A stretch of 64,000 nt of DNA from Cyanobium sp. NS01 (GTDB lineage Bacteria > Cyanobacteriota > Cyanobacteriia > PCC-6307 > Cyanobiaceae), in NCBI RefSeq assembly GCF_014280235.1, contig NZ_CP047940.1:1612001-1676000 (forward strand), given 5' to 3'. How positions within the stretch are numbered: the first letter of the stretch is position 1; each line of letters opens with the position of its first letter. Under the pieces are notes generated by a model. It ran no database searches, was not told the DNA's origin, and saw nothing but the letters and a program-made list of their open reading frames with translations. The translations under genes were made by a program, and so were the position numbers. This document shows, one piece after another, positions 28,101 to 35,373 of this stretch.

Positions 28101-28304
28101 GCCCTTGGCGCCTTGCCGTTGGCGCTGGCGTTCGGGGCCGGCAACGAAATCCTGCAGCCCCTGGCCGTTGTGGTGCTGGGCGGCCTGATCACCTCCACGG
28201 CGCTGACGCTGCTGGTGCTGCCCGCGCTGTACGTGCGCTTTGGCCGTTGGCTGTTGCCTCCTGTCGCAGCTCCGTCGCCCTCCCTCGTTGCGTCCCATCC
28301 ATGA
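25173..28304 (+). CDS. RND heavy-metal efflux pump (CzcA/NrsA type)
   Basis: A 1043-residue HME-RND transporter with twelve TM helices and two periplasmic loops. Features: N-terminal LRFSIARRWLIVAAAVVISL, the PLDVFPPFAPPQVDVQT motif after TM1, GVAQVTIYGGDEQQFQV in the porter domain, VVDDSIVDMEN in TM4 (the Asp pair carrying protons) and a TM10-12 block ending VVVLGGLITSTALTLLVLPA. The TM4 Asp-rich motif and family likeness point to divalent cation export (Ni, Co, Zn or Cd) across the envelope. It is coupled to the mini-adaptor upstream (4-base overlap) and the full adaptor downstream (4-base overlap). Confidence 0.9.
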   Translation: MIEKLLNTTLRFSIARRWLIVAAAVVISLWGLLAVSQMPLDVFPPFAPPQVDVQTSADGLSPEEVEARITLPIESAVNGIPGVETVRSSSKAGLSMVQVVFHQNADIYRARQSVAERLQQVSTQLPANAAAPELSPLVSPLGTILQVAFTVKGDGATSLMDLQQLLLRSYRQAILAVPGVAQVTIYGGDEQQFQVLIDPQELQVQNVSLQAVMEGVSNAMATSPGGFLIAGGQERLIRPMGQIEQVSDLADAAVRNEQGQPVLLSTLAEVKRDAALKRGDASFNGKPAAVLMVTKQPDVDTPTVTRAVERRLAELNRTLPADVQTHVTFRQSNFIDSAIRNVSESLLQGVVIVSVVIVLFLMNWRAAIISLSAIPLSLLIGLMLMKALGLGINTMTLGGLVVAIGSVVDDSIVDMENCYRGLCRNQASSTPKSPLQVVFDTSLEVRQPVLFSTVIIAVVFAPIFSLTGVEGRIFAPMGLAYLLCIGSSTLVAVTLSPALCAILLAPVQLPEENTWIANQAQRLYRPVLDLALASPQRVLAMALALVIATTLILPALGRVFLPEFREKSLVNSMVLYPGVSLEMTNRAGLALTRSLQNNPLFEWVQVRTGRAPGDADGAGVNLAHVDVELSDQAMANRPAAIAELRQAFQKLPGVASNIGGFISHRMDEVLSGVRSAIAIKIYGTDLGELRRIGEAVETAIKPITGVVDLQLEPQLPIPQLQIHYDRPLASALGLSIEKLSQAVEIAFNGKVVGHVVEAGVRSDVLVQLQPDARANLEAIRSVPVAFSNGMTVPLGSVAWIDEGLGSNVVNREDVSRMIVVSTNVSGRPLGTVVKDIQRTIAREVPLPQGYTIRYGGQFESEERATASLVVYSAVAAVVISVLMVISVKSVPATVAIMLNLPLALIGGVVAVLLTGGVLSIASLIGFITLFGIAVRNGLLLVDNYNRRHGAGQPLGEVIREGSLERLNAILMTALSSALGALPLALAFGAGNEILQPLAVVVLGGLITSTALTLLVLPALYVRFGRWLLPPVAAPSPSLVASHP

Positions 28305-29470
28305 ACCCGAGCCTGCATCGCATCAAGGATCGTCTGCGTCAGCCCCAGGTGCTGCTTCCTTTGGCCCTCGGAGGATCCCTGTTGCTGGGCATCGCGCTGG
28401 GGCGCCTCCAGCCGGGCCCAGCCACCGTGCCCGTGGCTAAAGAATCAGCAAGCACCACGCGCAGCGGCTCCCTTGCCTTCAGTGAAGAGCAATTGCGGCG
28501 CTCGGGGCTCAGCACCATTCGCCCAGATCTGAGCACGGGCACCGCACGTCCGATTTCCGGGTTTGTGGACGCAGCCGTCGGAGCGCGCTCCAGTGCAAGC
28601 ATGCAGGTGGCCGGCCGCATCGTTCGCCTGCTGGTGGCACCAGGCGCTGCCGTCCAGGCCGGTGAGCCGATCGCTGAAGTTCAGAGCCCCGACGCGGCGG
28701 TGGTGCGAGCCGATGCGGATACAGCCCAGGCCACGGCGCAGTCCCTTGGTTATCAGTATCGCCTGGCCCTACCGATGGCCCAGCAGGGGGCGCTCTCGGC
28801 CCAGGAATTGGAGAGCCGCCGCATCGCCAGCGTCACCGCAGCCAATGCCGCCAGGGCGGCGGCAGCCAAGGCCATGGCGATGGGACAGCCCGATGCCATG
28901 GGACGCCTGCTGATCCGCAGCCCGATCCGTGGCCAGATCGCCGCCGTGAAGACCTCCCCCGGGTCAGTGCTCCAGACCGGCGATGAGGTGGCCCAGATCA
29001 GCGATGCTCGCGGCAGCGAATTGCGCTTCCTGGTGTCGCCGGTGCTGGCCGCCAACCTGGAGATCGGCCAGCGACTGCGGGTGAGAGCAGGATCGCGGGA
29101 TCTGCGGGCTCGCGTCTTGGCGGTGGTCCCCGACAGCGGCAGTGGAAATCGTGTCACCGTGGTGCGCGCCGAGACGGTGGATGCGCCCATGCCCCCTGCC
29201 GGCACGGCTGTGACGGCCTTTGTCCAGGTGCCGGCCTCCGCGCAACGGTTCACGGTGCCGGCGGATGCTGTTCAGTTGGTCAATGGCATGGCGGTGGTGT
29301 TCCGCTATCAACGGGGCGTAGTGGAGCCAGTTCCGGTGGTGGTGGGCCAGCAGTCCGCTGAGCGCGTTGAAATCCTGCAAGGCGTGCGCGGCAGCGAGAT
29401 CCTGCTTAGTGGGAACACGGCAAAACTGCGTGATGCCCTGGCCGGGGAACGGCGACTAAGCGAGAACTGA
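28301..29470 (+). CDS. RND periplasmic adaptor (membrane-fusion) protein
   Basis: A 389-residue HlyD/CzcB-type adaptor. A TM anchor near the N-terminus (VLLPLALGGSLLLGIALG) is followed by a lipoyl half (MQVAGRIVRLLVAPGAAVQAG), a helical hairpin (about 140-190), the second lipoyl half (LIRSPIRGQIAAVKTSPGSV) and beta-barrel and MP domains (FTVPADAVQLVNGMAVVFRY, VVGQQSAERVEILQGVRGSE). It connects the RND pump to an outer-membrane channel; no TolC-like gene is in the window. The ATG at 28301 overlaps the RND stop (ATGA) and is the natural start. This gene order (pump, then adaptor) is the reverse of many czc/nrs operons. Confidence 0.88.
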   Translation: MNPSLHRIKDRLRQPQVLLPLALGGSLLLGIALGRLQPGPATVPVAKESASTTRSGSLAFSEEQLRRSGLSTIRPDLSTGTARPISGFVDAAVGARSSASMQVAGRIVRLLVAPGAAVQAGEPIAEVQSPDAAVVRADADTAQATAQSLGYQYRLALPMAQQGALSAQELESRRIASVTAANAARAAAAKAMAMGQPDAMGRLLIRSPIRGQIAAVKTSPGSVLQTGDEVAQISDARGSELRFLVSPVLAANLEIGQRLRVRAGSRDLRARVLAVVPDSGSGNRVTVVRAETVDAPMPPAGTAVTAFVQVPASAQRFTVPADAVQLVNGMAVVFRYQRGVVEPVPVVVGQQSAERVEILQGVRGSEILLSGNTAKLRDALAGERRLSEN

Positions 29471-29491
29471 TCGAGCGTCCGAAAGCAGTCG

Positions 29492-30571
29492 ATGGCCTGG
29501 TCTTCTCTCCGACGTGGACAGCTGGCTGGCCTGGCGGCCGCCGTCTTATTCGGCATCAGCGCCCCGCTGATCAGCACCGTGACTGGTTCTGGCTCGGCTC
29601 TGAGTATCGCCGGGCTGCTCTATGGGGGCGCCACCCTGGCCCTACTGACGGTGCGGCTGTTCCGAGACACCGAGGCCGAAACCTCCGTAGGCAGGCAGGA
29701 CTGGCCAGCGCTCGCGGCCCTCACCCTGCTCGGCGGCGTGGTGGGACCGGTAGCCCTGGTGATGGGCCTGGCGCGCCTGCCCGCGGCCTCCAGCTCGCTG
29801 CTGCTCAACCTGGAGGCGGTGTTCACCCTGGCGATCGCCGTGCTGCTGGGGCGAGAGCACTTAGGCCGGCGGGGACTGCTTTCCGCTGGGCTCACGATCG
29901 CCGCGGCGGTGCTGCTCTCCGAGGGCTCCCTCAGCGGAGCCAATGCAGGGGGCAGTGCCCTGATCGCTTTGGCCACGTTGGCCTGGGGTATCGATAACAA
30001 CCTCAGCCAGAGCCTCAGCCTGCGCAATCCGATCCAGATCGCCACCTGCAAGGCCGCGGGCGCGTCGCTGCCGATGCTGGCGCTGGCGTTGCTGCTCGGG
30101 CACCCCTTCCCGGCGCTGCCAGTCATGTTGGCATTGCTGGCGATCGGGGCCCTGGGCTACGGCATTTCGATCTGGCTGGATCTGCTGGCCCTGCGCGATC
30201 TCGGTGCTGCCCGCGAGGCGGTGCTGTTCTCCACCGCGCCGTTCGTGGGTGCCCTGTTCTCCCTGGTCATCCTGCGCGAGGCCTTCACGCCCCAGTTGCT
30301 GGTGGCCGCTGGCCTGATGGCCGCGGGTGTTCTGCTGCTGCTGCTGGAGCAGCACAGCCACTGGCATCGCCATGACGTGCTCCGTCATGCCCATCGCCAC
30401 CGGCACGATCCACTCGGCGGCGATCCCCATCACGAGCACCGCCATCAACCCGAGGAGCTCGAGGGTGTCGCTGCCGATCAGCCCTTCTGGCACGCCCATG
30501 AGCATTGCCACGGGGAGCTGGAGCACGCACACCCACACGTCAGCGACACCCATCACCGCCATCGCCACTGA
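29492..30571 (+). CDS. EamA/DMT permease with His-rich C-terminal tail
   Basis: A 359-residue drug/metabolite (EamA) transporter with about ten TM helices in two repeats (LAAAVLFGISAPLISTVTGS, SSLLLNLEAVFTLAIAVLLG, ALGYGISIWLDLLALRDLGA). After residue 285 a cytoplasmic tail of about 75 residues is crowded with His (HSHWHRHDVLRHAHRHRHD, DPHHEHRHQ, HAHEHCHGELEHAHPH, HHRHRH). This recalls the His-rich tails of nickel/cobalt exporters such as NrsD or RcnA, but on a different permease family. It is the last gene of the RND operon, 21 bases after the adaptor, so it probably exports the same metal (nickel or cobalt inferred). Confidence 0.85.
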   Translation: MAWSSLRRGQLAGLAAAVLFGISAPLISTVTGSGSALSIAGLLYGGATLALLTVRLFRDTEAETSVGRQDWPALAALTLLGGVVGPVALVMGLARLPAASSSLLLNLEAVFTLAIAVLLGREHLGRRGLLSAGLTIAAAVLLSEGSLSGANAGGSALIALATLAWGIDNNLSQSLSLRNPIQIATCKAAGASLPMLALALLLGHPFPALPVMLALLAIGALGYGISIWLDLLALRDLGAAREAVLFSTAPFVGALFSLVILREAFTPQLLVAAGLMAAGVLLLLLEQHSHWHRHDVLRHAHRHRHDPLGGDPHHEHRHQPEELEGVAADQPFWHAHEHCHGELEHAHPHVSDTHHRHRH

Positions 30572-30620
30572 GCAGGCATCGGCTCTCGCCTGCTGGGGCA
30601 TGCGACAGCAGGAGGTCGAA

Positions 30621-30906
30621 TCAGCCCTGCGGCAGCGGCGAAAGTTCCCAATGCTGCGCACAGACCTGCCAGCCCTGCTGCCGCTTCTGGGCCCAGAGCC
30701 GGATCGCCTGCTCGCCTGTGAGCTCCCTGCGCAGCTTGGAATAGTGCTGGCTCTCCGCTGGGTATGAGCTCCCCGAGGGTCACCTCCAGGCTCTGGCTCC
30801 AGCGGTCGTAACGCCGTGGCATGAAGTGCAGCACCTGGCGGCCGTCGCTCAGCCAGCCTTCCCGGGGTGAGAGCGGCGGCCGGCCGGGCCTGTCCGTGAA
30901 GTTCAT
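30621..30906 (-). pseudogene. Frameshifted small conserved protein
   Basis: Two frames join into one protein of about 95 residues. The first, from the ATG at 30906, reads MNFTDRPGRPPLSPREGWLS, DGRQVLHFMPRRYDRW and SLEVTLGELIPSG. The second reads ESQHYSKLRRELTGEQAIRL, WAQKRQQGWQVCAQHWELSP, ending at 30621. The change of frame lies near 30755. The product resembles a small cyanobacterial protein of unknown function. It sits seven bases after the Cys-rich protein gene upstream, so they were probably co-transcribed. A one-base loss would give a truncated, altered C-terminus. Confidence 0.6.
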
Positions 30907-30913
30907 ATGCCGC

Positions 30914-31198
30914 TCAGGCCACCTCCGGCGCCCAGCCCTTCTGCCGCACCAAGTCGTCGGTCCAGCCCTGGCAGCGGCTGGTGAGGTGCTCACCATGCGC
31001 GATCAGCCCTTGGTGCAGCTGGCAGGTGAGCACCGGGATGCAGTTCACCCCGGCGTGGTGGCAGAACCAGTGGCAGGTCATGCAGACCTTGCGGCTGCGG
31101 GTCTTCTGCAGGGTGCCCTCATCGAGGTAGGGCCACTCCTCGATCGGGGTTTCGAGCCGGGCATTCAGTGCTGCTGGTCGGGGGAGAGGGGCACCCAT
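30914..31198 (-). CDS. Cys/His-rich hypothetical protein
   Basis: A 94-residue protein with a compact Cys/His core: VCMTCHWFCHHAGVNCIPVL, TCQLHQGLIAHGEHL and SRCQGWTDDLVRQKGW. At least six Cys and six His could bind one or two zinc ions, as in small zinc-ribbon or HNH-like modules, although no HNH signature is complete. It is at the left edge of the phage-derived block and just upstream of the frameshifted small gene. Function unknown. Confidence 0.65.
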   Translation of the reverse strand: MGAPLPRPAALNARLETPIEEWPYLDEGTLQKTRSRKVCMTCHWFCHHAGVNCIPVLTCQLHQGLIAHGEHLTSRCQGWTDDLVRQKGWAPEVA

Positions 31199-31268
31199 GA
31201 CTCATGGCTAATGCGTACGCATGTACTAGCACGGTTGCCCCTGTCGTGTCCTGTCCTGTCCGATCAGC

Positions 31269-32195
31269 TCAGCCGTGGTGGAGAGCGGCTGTCTCTAGCT
31301 GTGACTGGTGCTGAACCAGAAACGTCTCAATCCAGTCGTGATGCCTGCGGTGGCAGATCCGATCCGCAATCGAGGGGGCATCAGCCGGCACCTGGAACCG
31401 CTTGCGGAAGGCCTTGCTGAACCCCTCCAGCACCGGCGCTGGCAGGGCCCGGATGGTGGCGTGCAGCTGACGAATGGTGGCAGGATCGAGAGGCATCAGG
31501 CCGGGATCCGGTTGTTGTGGTCGGGCTGTTGCATCAGCTGGAGCAGCTTGAACTGTTGCAGCTGCGGGTGGCGCAGGTTTCGATGTCGCCTCGCTCTGGG
31601 CCTCCTGAGTGAATGGGGCTCGGTGCTGAGCTGGAGCCGATGCATCGGGCACCACTCGCAACGCTGAGGGCCTGCCCGCTGGCTGGTTGGCGGGACGAGC
31701 ACCTCCCCCACCAGCAGCCCCGGTCACCTCCCGCTGCTGCTTGTCGTAAAGCGCCAGACCGAAGGGATTGCCGAAGGTCATCAGCGCCCGCTTCATGGCG
31801 TCGGTTTCGGCCTCTTTGAGGGCGGATTCATGAGCCTGGCCCAGGTCGGTGTCGATGCCGTGGCCGGCCCCGCAGCCCTCGCGGATCAACGGGGCACCGG
31901 TGCCCTCGCCGACGGTGATGCGCACGCGGGCGGTGTAAGTGACCCCCCAGCCGGGGCGCTGCTCCCGGCTCGTGCCTCTGGCACCGATGGTGCGCTCGCT
32001 CTGGTTGACGCAGCGGAGGGCGACGGTTTGGCGCTGCCAGCCGTCAAAGCCAAAGATCCGGTTGGCTTCCGCGATCACCTGCCAGCCCTCCAGATAGCTG
32101 ACGGAGCTGCGGCCCTGCTCGCGCTGGCGCACCTTGGCGCGATCCAGTGGAGCGGAGAGGGCAGTGATCTGCTCGGCAGAGAAGGTGCAGGTCAT
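31269..32195 (-). CDS. Rad52/Rad22-family single-strand annealing protein
   Basis: A 308-residue protein. Residues about 10-155 match the Rad52/Rad22 domain: LDRAKVRQREQGRSSVSYLE, GWQVIAEANRIFGFDGW, VTYTARVRITV, and EGCGAGHGIDTDLGQAHESA followed by LKEAETDAMKRALMTFGNPFG, which is the most conserved Rad52 block. The rest is Ala/Pro/Gln-rich and disordered up to a helical C-terminus. These proteins anneal single-stranded DNA, and phage members serve recombination. It lies in a minus-strand row with Gp157 and SLOG genes, which supports a phage or integrative-element origin. Confidence 0.85.
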   Translation of the reverse strand: MTCTFSAEQITALSAPLDRAKVRQREQGRSSVSYLEGWQVIAEANRIFGFDGWQRQTVALRCVNQSERTIGARGTSREQRPGWGVTYTARVRITVGEGTGAPLIREGCGAGHGIDTDLGQAHESALKEAETDAMKRALMTFGNPFGLALYDKQQREVTGAAGGGGARPANQPAGRPSALRVVPDASAPAQHRAPFTQEAQSEATSKPAPPAAATVQAAPADATARPQQPDPGLMPLDPATIRQLHATIRALPAPVLEGFSKAFRKRFQVPADAPSIADRICHRRHHDWIETFLVQHQSQLETAALHHG

Positions 32196-32256
32196 GGCGG
32201 CGATGGGATGGGGTGGCGGAGATGAGGCGTGATGGCGGGGACGGGGAGAGATCAGC

Positions 32257-32469
32257 TCAGCTGGCGTTGGCTTCCGTGTTGAGCGGCTCGATCAACAACC
32301 AGCAGGGCGGCTCGCTGCAGAAGATGTGTTGGGGGGAGGGCCGGCGGCTGCCCTTGCGGGTGATCGGCACCACCCAGCTGCACAGCCGGGTCGACCAGAT
32401 GTGGCCCCTGGGCCGGGAGCTGGTGGGGCGGTTGGTGCCGGTGGCGCTGGCGTAGCTGGAGAGATCCAT
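32257..32469 (-). CDS. Small hypothetical protein of the phage-like module
   Basis: A 70-residue basic protein lying between the Gp157 and Rad52 genes on the same strand: SYASATGTNRPTSSRPRGHI, STRLCSWVVPITRKGSRRPS, HIFCSEPPCWLLIEPLN. Position, size and direction fit a small early phage gene. No family recognised. A competing longer frame over the same bases has a composition typical of a shadow frame. Confidence 0.5.
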   Translation of the reverse strand: MDLSSYASATGTNRPTSSRPRGHIWSTRLCSWVVPITRKGSRRPSPQHIFCSEPPCWLLIEPLNTEANAS

Positions 32470-32526
32470 GGCTCCGGTGATGGGTGATCGGTGGTGTGTC
32501 GCTCTGCTTGAGACGGCCTCTGGCCG

Positions 32527-33147
32527 TCAGTGGATGCGCCAGCTGCGGCGGGAGAGGAGGTGGGCGCCTTCGATGTGGCGGCCTGCTTTGAGGGCCTCTT
32601 TGATGGCGGCCTTGTCCGGCTTGCTGGTGGTGGTGACGGCGAGCCACTGGGGATCGAGGGCTTCCTCGTCGTCGATCTCGACCGCCTGAGACTTGCGGGA
32701 GGTGAGCTCGTGGTTGGGAAAGCTGAACCGGGTGGCCTTGGGCTGCAGGCGGGTCAGCACCAGCACGAGGGAGTGCTCCAGGGCATCGGCGCGGCTGTTG
32801 TCGCCGGCGGCCAGGGCGGTGAGCCGCTTGGCCTGCTGCTGGCGGTAGGCGGCCTGGCCGCGCAGGTGCTCGATCACCCAGCAAGTGGCATCGGCCTTGG
32901 CAGCGATGGCGGCCTTGTTGCCTTCATCGGCCAGCAGGGCGGTCTCGAGTTCGCCGAGGATCTGCTGGCGTTCGTCTGGTTCATCGGTTTCCAGCCGCTC
33001 GGCCAGCTGGGCAATGGCGGTGGTGAGCTCCTGGGACTCGATGCCTAGCTGCCAGAGGGAACCGGAACGCTGCAGGGTGCAGGACGGCCCGGCGGCCTGG
33101 GGGAGAGATGGGGAGAGCGGAGCGGCTGGGGCAGTGAGCGCGGCCAT
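32527..33147 (-). CDS. Siphovirus Gp157-like protein
   Basis: A 206-residue protein resembling the siphovirus Gp157 family. It has an N-terminal helical region with acidic heptads (LAERLETDEPDERQQILGEL), a central long helix (AAYRQQQAKRLTALAAGDNS), VLVLTRLQPKATRFSFPNHE (the family's turn from helix to the RLKxYL-like region) and a C-terminal EIDDEEALDPQWLAVTTTSK with KAAIKEALKAGRHIEGAHL. In phages Gp157 accompanies Rad52/RecT-type recombination genes. Exact function unknown, often cited as linked to phage resistance. It sits two genes upstream of the Rad52-like gene. Confidence 0.75.
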   Translation of the reverse strand: MAALTAPAAPLSPSLPQAAGPSCTLQRSGSLWQLGIESQELTTAIAQLAERLETDEPDERQQILGELETALLADEGNKAAIAAKADATCWVIEHLRGQAAYRQQQAKRLTALAAGDNSRADALEHSLVLVLTRLQPKATRFSFPNHELTSRKSQAVEIDDEEALDPQWLAVTTTSKPDKAAIKEALKAGRHIEGAHLLSRRSWRIH

Positions 33148-33198
33148 GGGGTGATGAATGAAGATGGAACACGAGAAGAACGGGGCGGCGATTGCCGC

Positions 33199-33720
33199 TC
33201 AAGCGGCGAGGGGCTCCGGCGAGAACGGCGGCGGCACCTCCATCACCACCACCGGCACCGGCGAACGGGCGGAGCAGCGGCGGGCCTGCTGAACCAGCGA
33301 GGCCGTGCCAGGCCCACCGGGGAAGGCGATCACCAGCACCGAGACGCTGAAGGCTGGGGAGGTGTGGGCCTGGGCTTCCACCAGGGCCTGCTCAAGCAGA
33401 AGGCGATTGCGGATGGGGCCGGCACTGCGGCCATAGCGGCGCCAATCAGCGACGAGGGACTGAACCCGCCAGCCGAGCTGATGGGCCGCACGACCGATGG
33501 CACGATCAGCGCCACGGGCCCCGCCATGAAGCAGCAGATGGACAGGCCGGCCACCGCTGCGCTGGAGCAGGGCGGAGGCGATGCGCTCCTGAGGCCAGAA
33601 GAGATCACGGCCACCAGCGGCGACGATGACGATCGAGCGATGGGCCAACGCCGGCGGCGGCAGGAGGCCAAGGGAAGACAATGCAGCGGCCTGGGCCACT
33701 GCAGCAGAGGACAAGCTCAT
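33199..33720 (-). CDS. SLOG (DUF2493/YspA-like) nucleotide-binding protein
   Basis: A 173-residue protein with the SLOG/DUF2493 fold. The marks are IVIVAAGGRDLFWPQERIAS, LLLHGGARGADRAIGRAAHQ (the GGARGAD nucleotide-binding loop), VADWRRYGRSAGPIRNRLLL and VIAFPGGPGTASLVQQARR (GGPGT). Such proteins bind nucleotide-derived ligands and are frequent in phages and mobile elements. The first 25 residues are Ala/Leu-rich and may be extra. It is the first gene of the minus-strand run Gp157, small protein, Rad52. Its promoter is predicted at 33806-33827. Confidence 0.8.
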   Translation of the reverse strand: MSLSSAAVAQAAALSSLGLLPPPALAHRSIVIVAAGGRDLFWPQERIASALLQRSGGRPVHLLLHGGARGADRAIGRAAHQLGWRVQSLVADWRRYGRSAGPIRNRLLLEQALVEAQAHTSPAFSVSVLVIAFPGGPGTASLVQQARRCSARSPVPVVVMEVPPPFSPEPLAA

Positions 33721-34157
33721 GGGCTACAGAGCAAACGAACGGGGCAAGTTGTCCGAGGATTTCGTTGCCGCAGGCGATGGGCTCGTGGCCTTTGGCGCAG
33801 CTCTTATTCTACCAGTACAAATGCACTGAGAAGCGGGCAGAGCGGCTGCAGGGCAATGGATCTACGCAAAGCAAAGGCATGCGCTGATGGATCGGAAAGC
33901 TGAAAAGCAGACCCGCCAGATTCAGCACTGAATGCCCAGCTGGCCGCGCAGCCGCGTGAGGAAACCTGGGGCTTCACCCCAGCCCTATCGATGCGGGTGA
34001 GGGCCCGGCCACCGCAGCCGCGGGAGAGCTGCCACGCCTGCCCACCCCCAAACCGGCCCCGGAGCGGAGGGCGGCGGCGGCTGGCCGATGCACGCCGCGG
34101 CGCAGCCGTGGCACGCTGAAGGACGGCCGTCGCCGACCGGAGCCCTGCGGTGCCTGC
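33721..34157. other. Intergenic stretch of the mobile module
   Basis: About 440 bases between the SLOG gene and the Fic gene. Apart from the promoter/LexA-like site at 33806-33827 and GC-rich sequence near 34000-34130, I see no gene. Confidence 0.4.
33806..33827 (-). promoter_or_regulatory. Extended -10 promoter overlapped by LexA-like box
   Basis: On the minus strand TGG precedes TAGAAT (33811-33806), an extended -10 element. Just upstream, 33814-33827 reads AGTACAAATGCACT, matching the cyanobacterial LexA consensus RGTAC-N3-DGTWCB at 13 of 14 positions. This would put the SLOG-Gp157-Rad52 genes under SOS control. Confidence 0.45.
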
Positions 34158-34751
34158 TCAGCTCTCTCGGGCAAAGGCCAGCAGTGCAGTGAGATCACCG
34201 CGGTCAGCTCGCTGAAGAGCGCTGATGTACTGCTGCCTCAGAGCTGAGGCATTCACCAGGGAACTGCTGCTGCCCCAGGAGAAGCGAGGTGCACCCAGCT
34301 GCTCGATCAACGCGTCAGCGATCAGGCGGGCGTGGCGACCGTTGCCGTTGGGGAAGGGGTGGATGGAGACCAGCCGGTGATGGAAACGGATGGCGATCAG
34401 ATCCACCACATCCACCCGGTGCTCCACCTGGAAGGCGATGTCGGCCAGCAGGGCCGGGACTTGCATCCGGATCTGCCGCCAGTCGGCGCCGATGCTCTTG
34501 TCGCTGCTCCGGTACTGACCGGCCCAACGCCAGCTTTGGCCAAACATCTCGCGGTGCAGGCGTCGCAGCCAGCTTTCTTCCAGCGGCCGGGGCCGTCGCT
34601 GGCGGGACAGCCAGAGCAGAGCAGCTTCGATGTTCTGCTGCTCCCATTCGTTCAGCTGGCTGCGATTCACCAGATGGGAGGGCAGCAGCCCCTCCAGCTC
34701 CTCCCCATCGAGAGGCGTCGCCCCGGCCGGTAGGTCCTCGTTCAACCCCAT
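34158..34751 (-). CDS. Mobile mystery protein B (Fic/Doc domain)
   Basis: A 197-residue Fic-domain protein. The catalytic motif is HPFPNGNGRHARLIADALIE (HPFxxGNGR), preceded by the usual HREMFGQSWRWAGQYRSSDK and IAFQVEHRVDVVDLIAIRFH. Fic proteins attach AMP or other groups to targets. The N-terminal half (LEGLLPSHLVNRSQLNEWEQ) is as in mobile mystery protein B, regularly found after the XRE protein A on integrative elements. Its ATG at 34751 lies inside the end of the upstream gene (10-base overlap), so the pair is coupled like a toxin-antitoxin system. Confidence 0.87.
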   Translation of the reverse strand: MGLNEDLPAGATPLDGEELEGLLPSHLVNRSQLNEWEQQNIEAALLWLSRQRRPRPLEESWLRRLHREMFGQSWRWAGQYRSSDKSIGADWRQIRMQVPALLADIAFQVEHRVDVVDLIAIRFHHRLVSIHPFPNGNGRHARLIADALIEQLGAPRFSWGSSSSLVNASALRQQYISALQRADRGDLTALLAFARES

Positions 34752-35203
34752 AGCCGGGTGCCGCTGGTGCGGAGGATCTCCTGAGCCATGGCTTCGAGCC
34801 GCTGCTGTGCTCCCTCGGATGGCGAATCGATGGGCTGCGCTTCCAGCGCCATGGTGCGGCCGGCGCGTTGCTGCCACTGCTGCGCCAGCCTCAGGGCCTG
34901 CTGCCTTCTCATCTCCCGCAGCGGCTGTCTTGGCACCAACGTGTACTGCAGCTCGCAGTCGAGCGCCTCGGCCACCCGCCGCAGGGTGCCGAGCGTGATG
35001 GCATCGGTCGCCTCGGCCTGTTCCAGCTTTCGCAACCCGGAAGCGGTGATTTCTAAGCGAGCCGCAAGTGCAGCGGAGGTCATGCCCAGGGCCTCACGGA
35101 TGGACCGCAGCCAGCCCGCCGGCGGCCGTTGCGCCAGTGAATGGCTGGCGGCGTCCTGAAGCACCGCATCCATCTGAGCAAGCCGCAGCTCCTTGGGATT
35201 CAT
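34742..35203 (-). CDS. Mobile mystery protein A (XRE-type regulator)
   Basis: A 153-residue protein with a helix-turn-helix: WLRSIREALGMTSAALAARL then EITASGLRKLEQAEATDAI, followed by LRRVAEALDCELQYTLVPRQ. The length and C-terminal helix (QQALRLAQQWQQRAGRTMAL) fit mobile mystery protein A. It would repress the pair and, by analogy, neutralise the Fic partner. The start at 35203 (MNPKELRL) is preferred over an upstream alternative. The stop overlaps the Fic gene start. Confidence 0.85.
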   Translation of the reverse strand: MNPKELRLAQMDAVLQDAASHSLAQRPPAGWLRSIREALGMTSAALAARLEITASGLRKLEQAEATDAITLGTLRRVAEALDCELQYTLVPRQPLREMRRQQALRLAQQWQQRAGRTMALEAQPIDSPSEGAQQRLEAMAQEILRTSGTRLWG

Positions 35204-35373
35204 GGTGAATGCGAGCAATCAGTCCCGCAGGGGAACCACAAAGACAACCTATCACTCCTGTCATGAGCACACCAGGGGGAGTGATCCGTTGCTTCCTGGC
35301 ACGGGGAAGGGAGCCATCGCTCGCGCCACGGGCAGTGTGTCCCTCTGGGCGTCGTGGATCGCAGTCGGGACGT

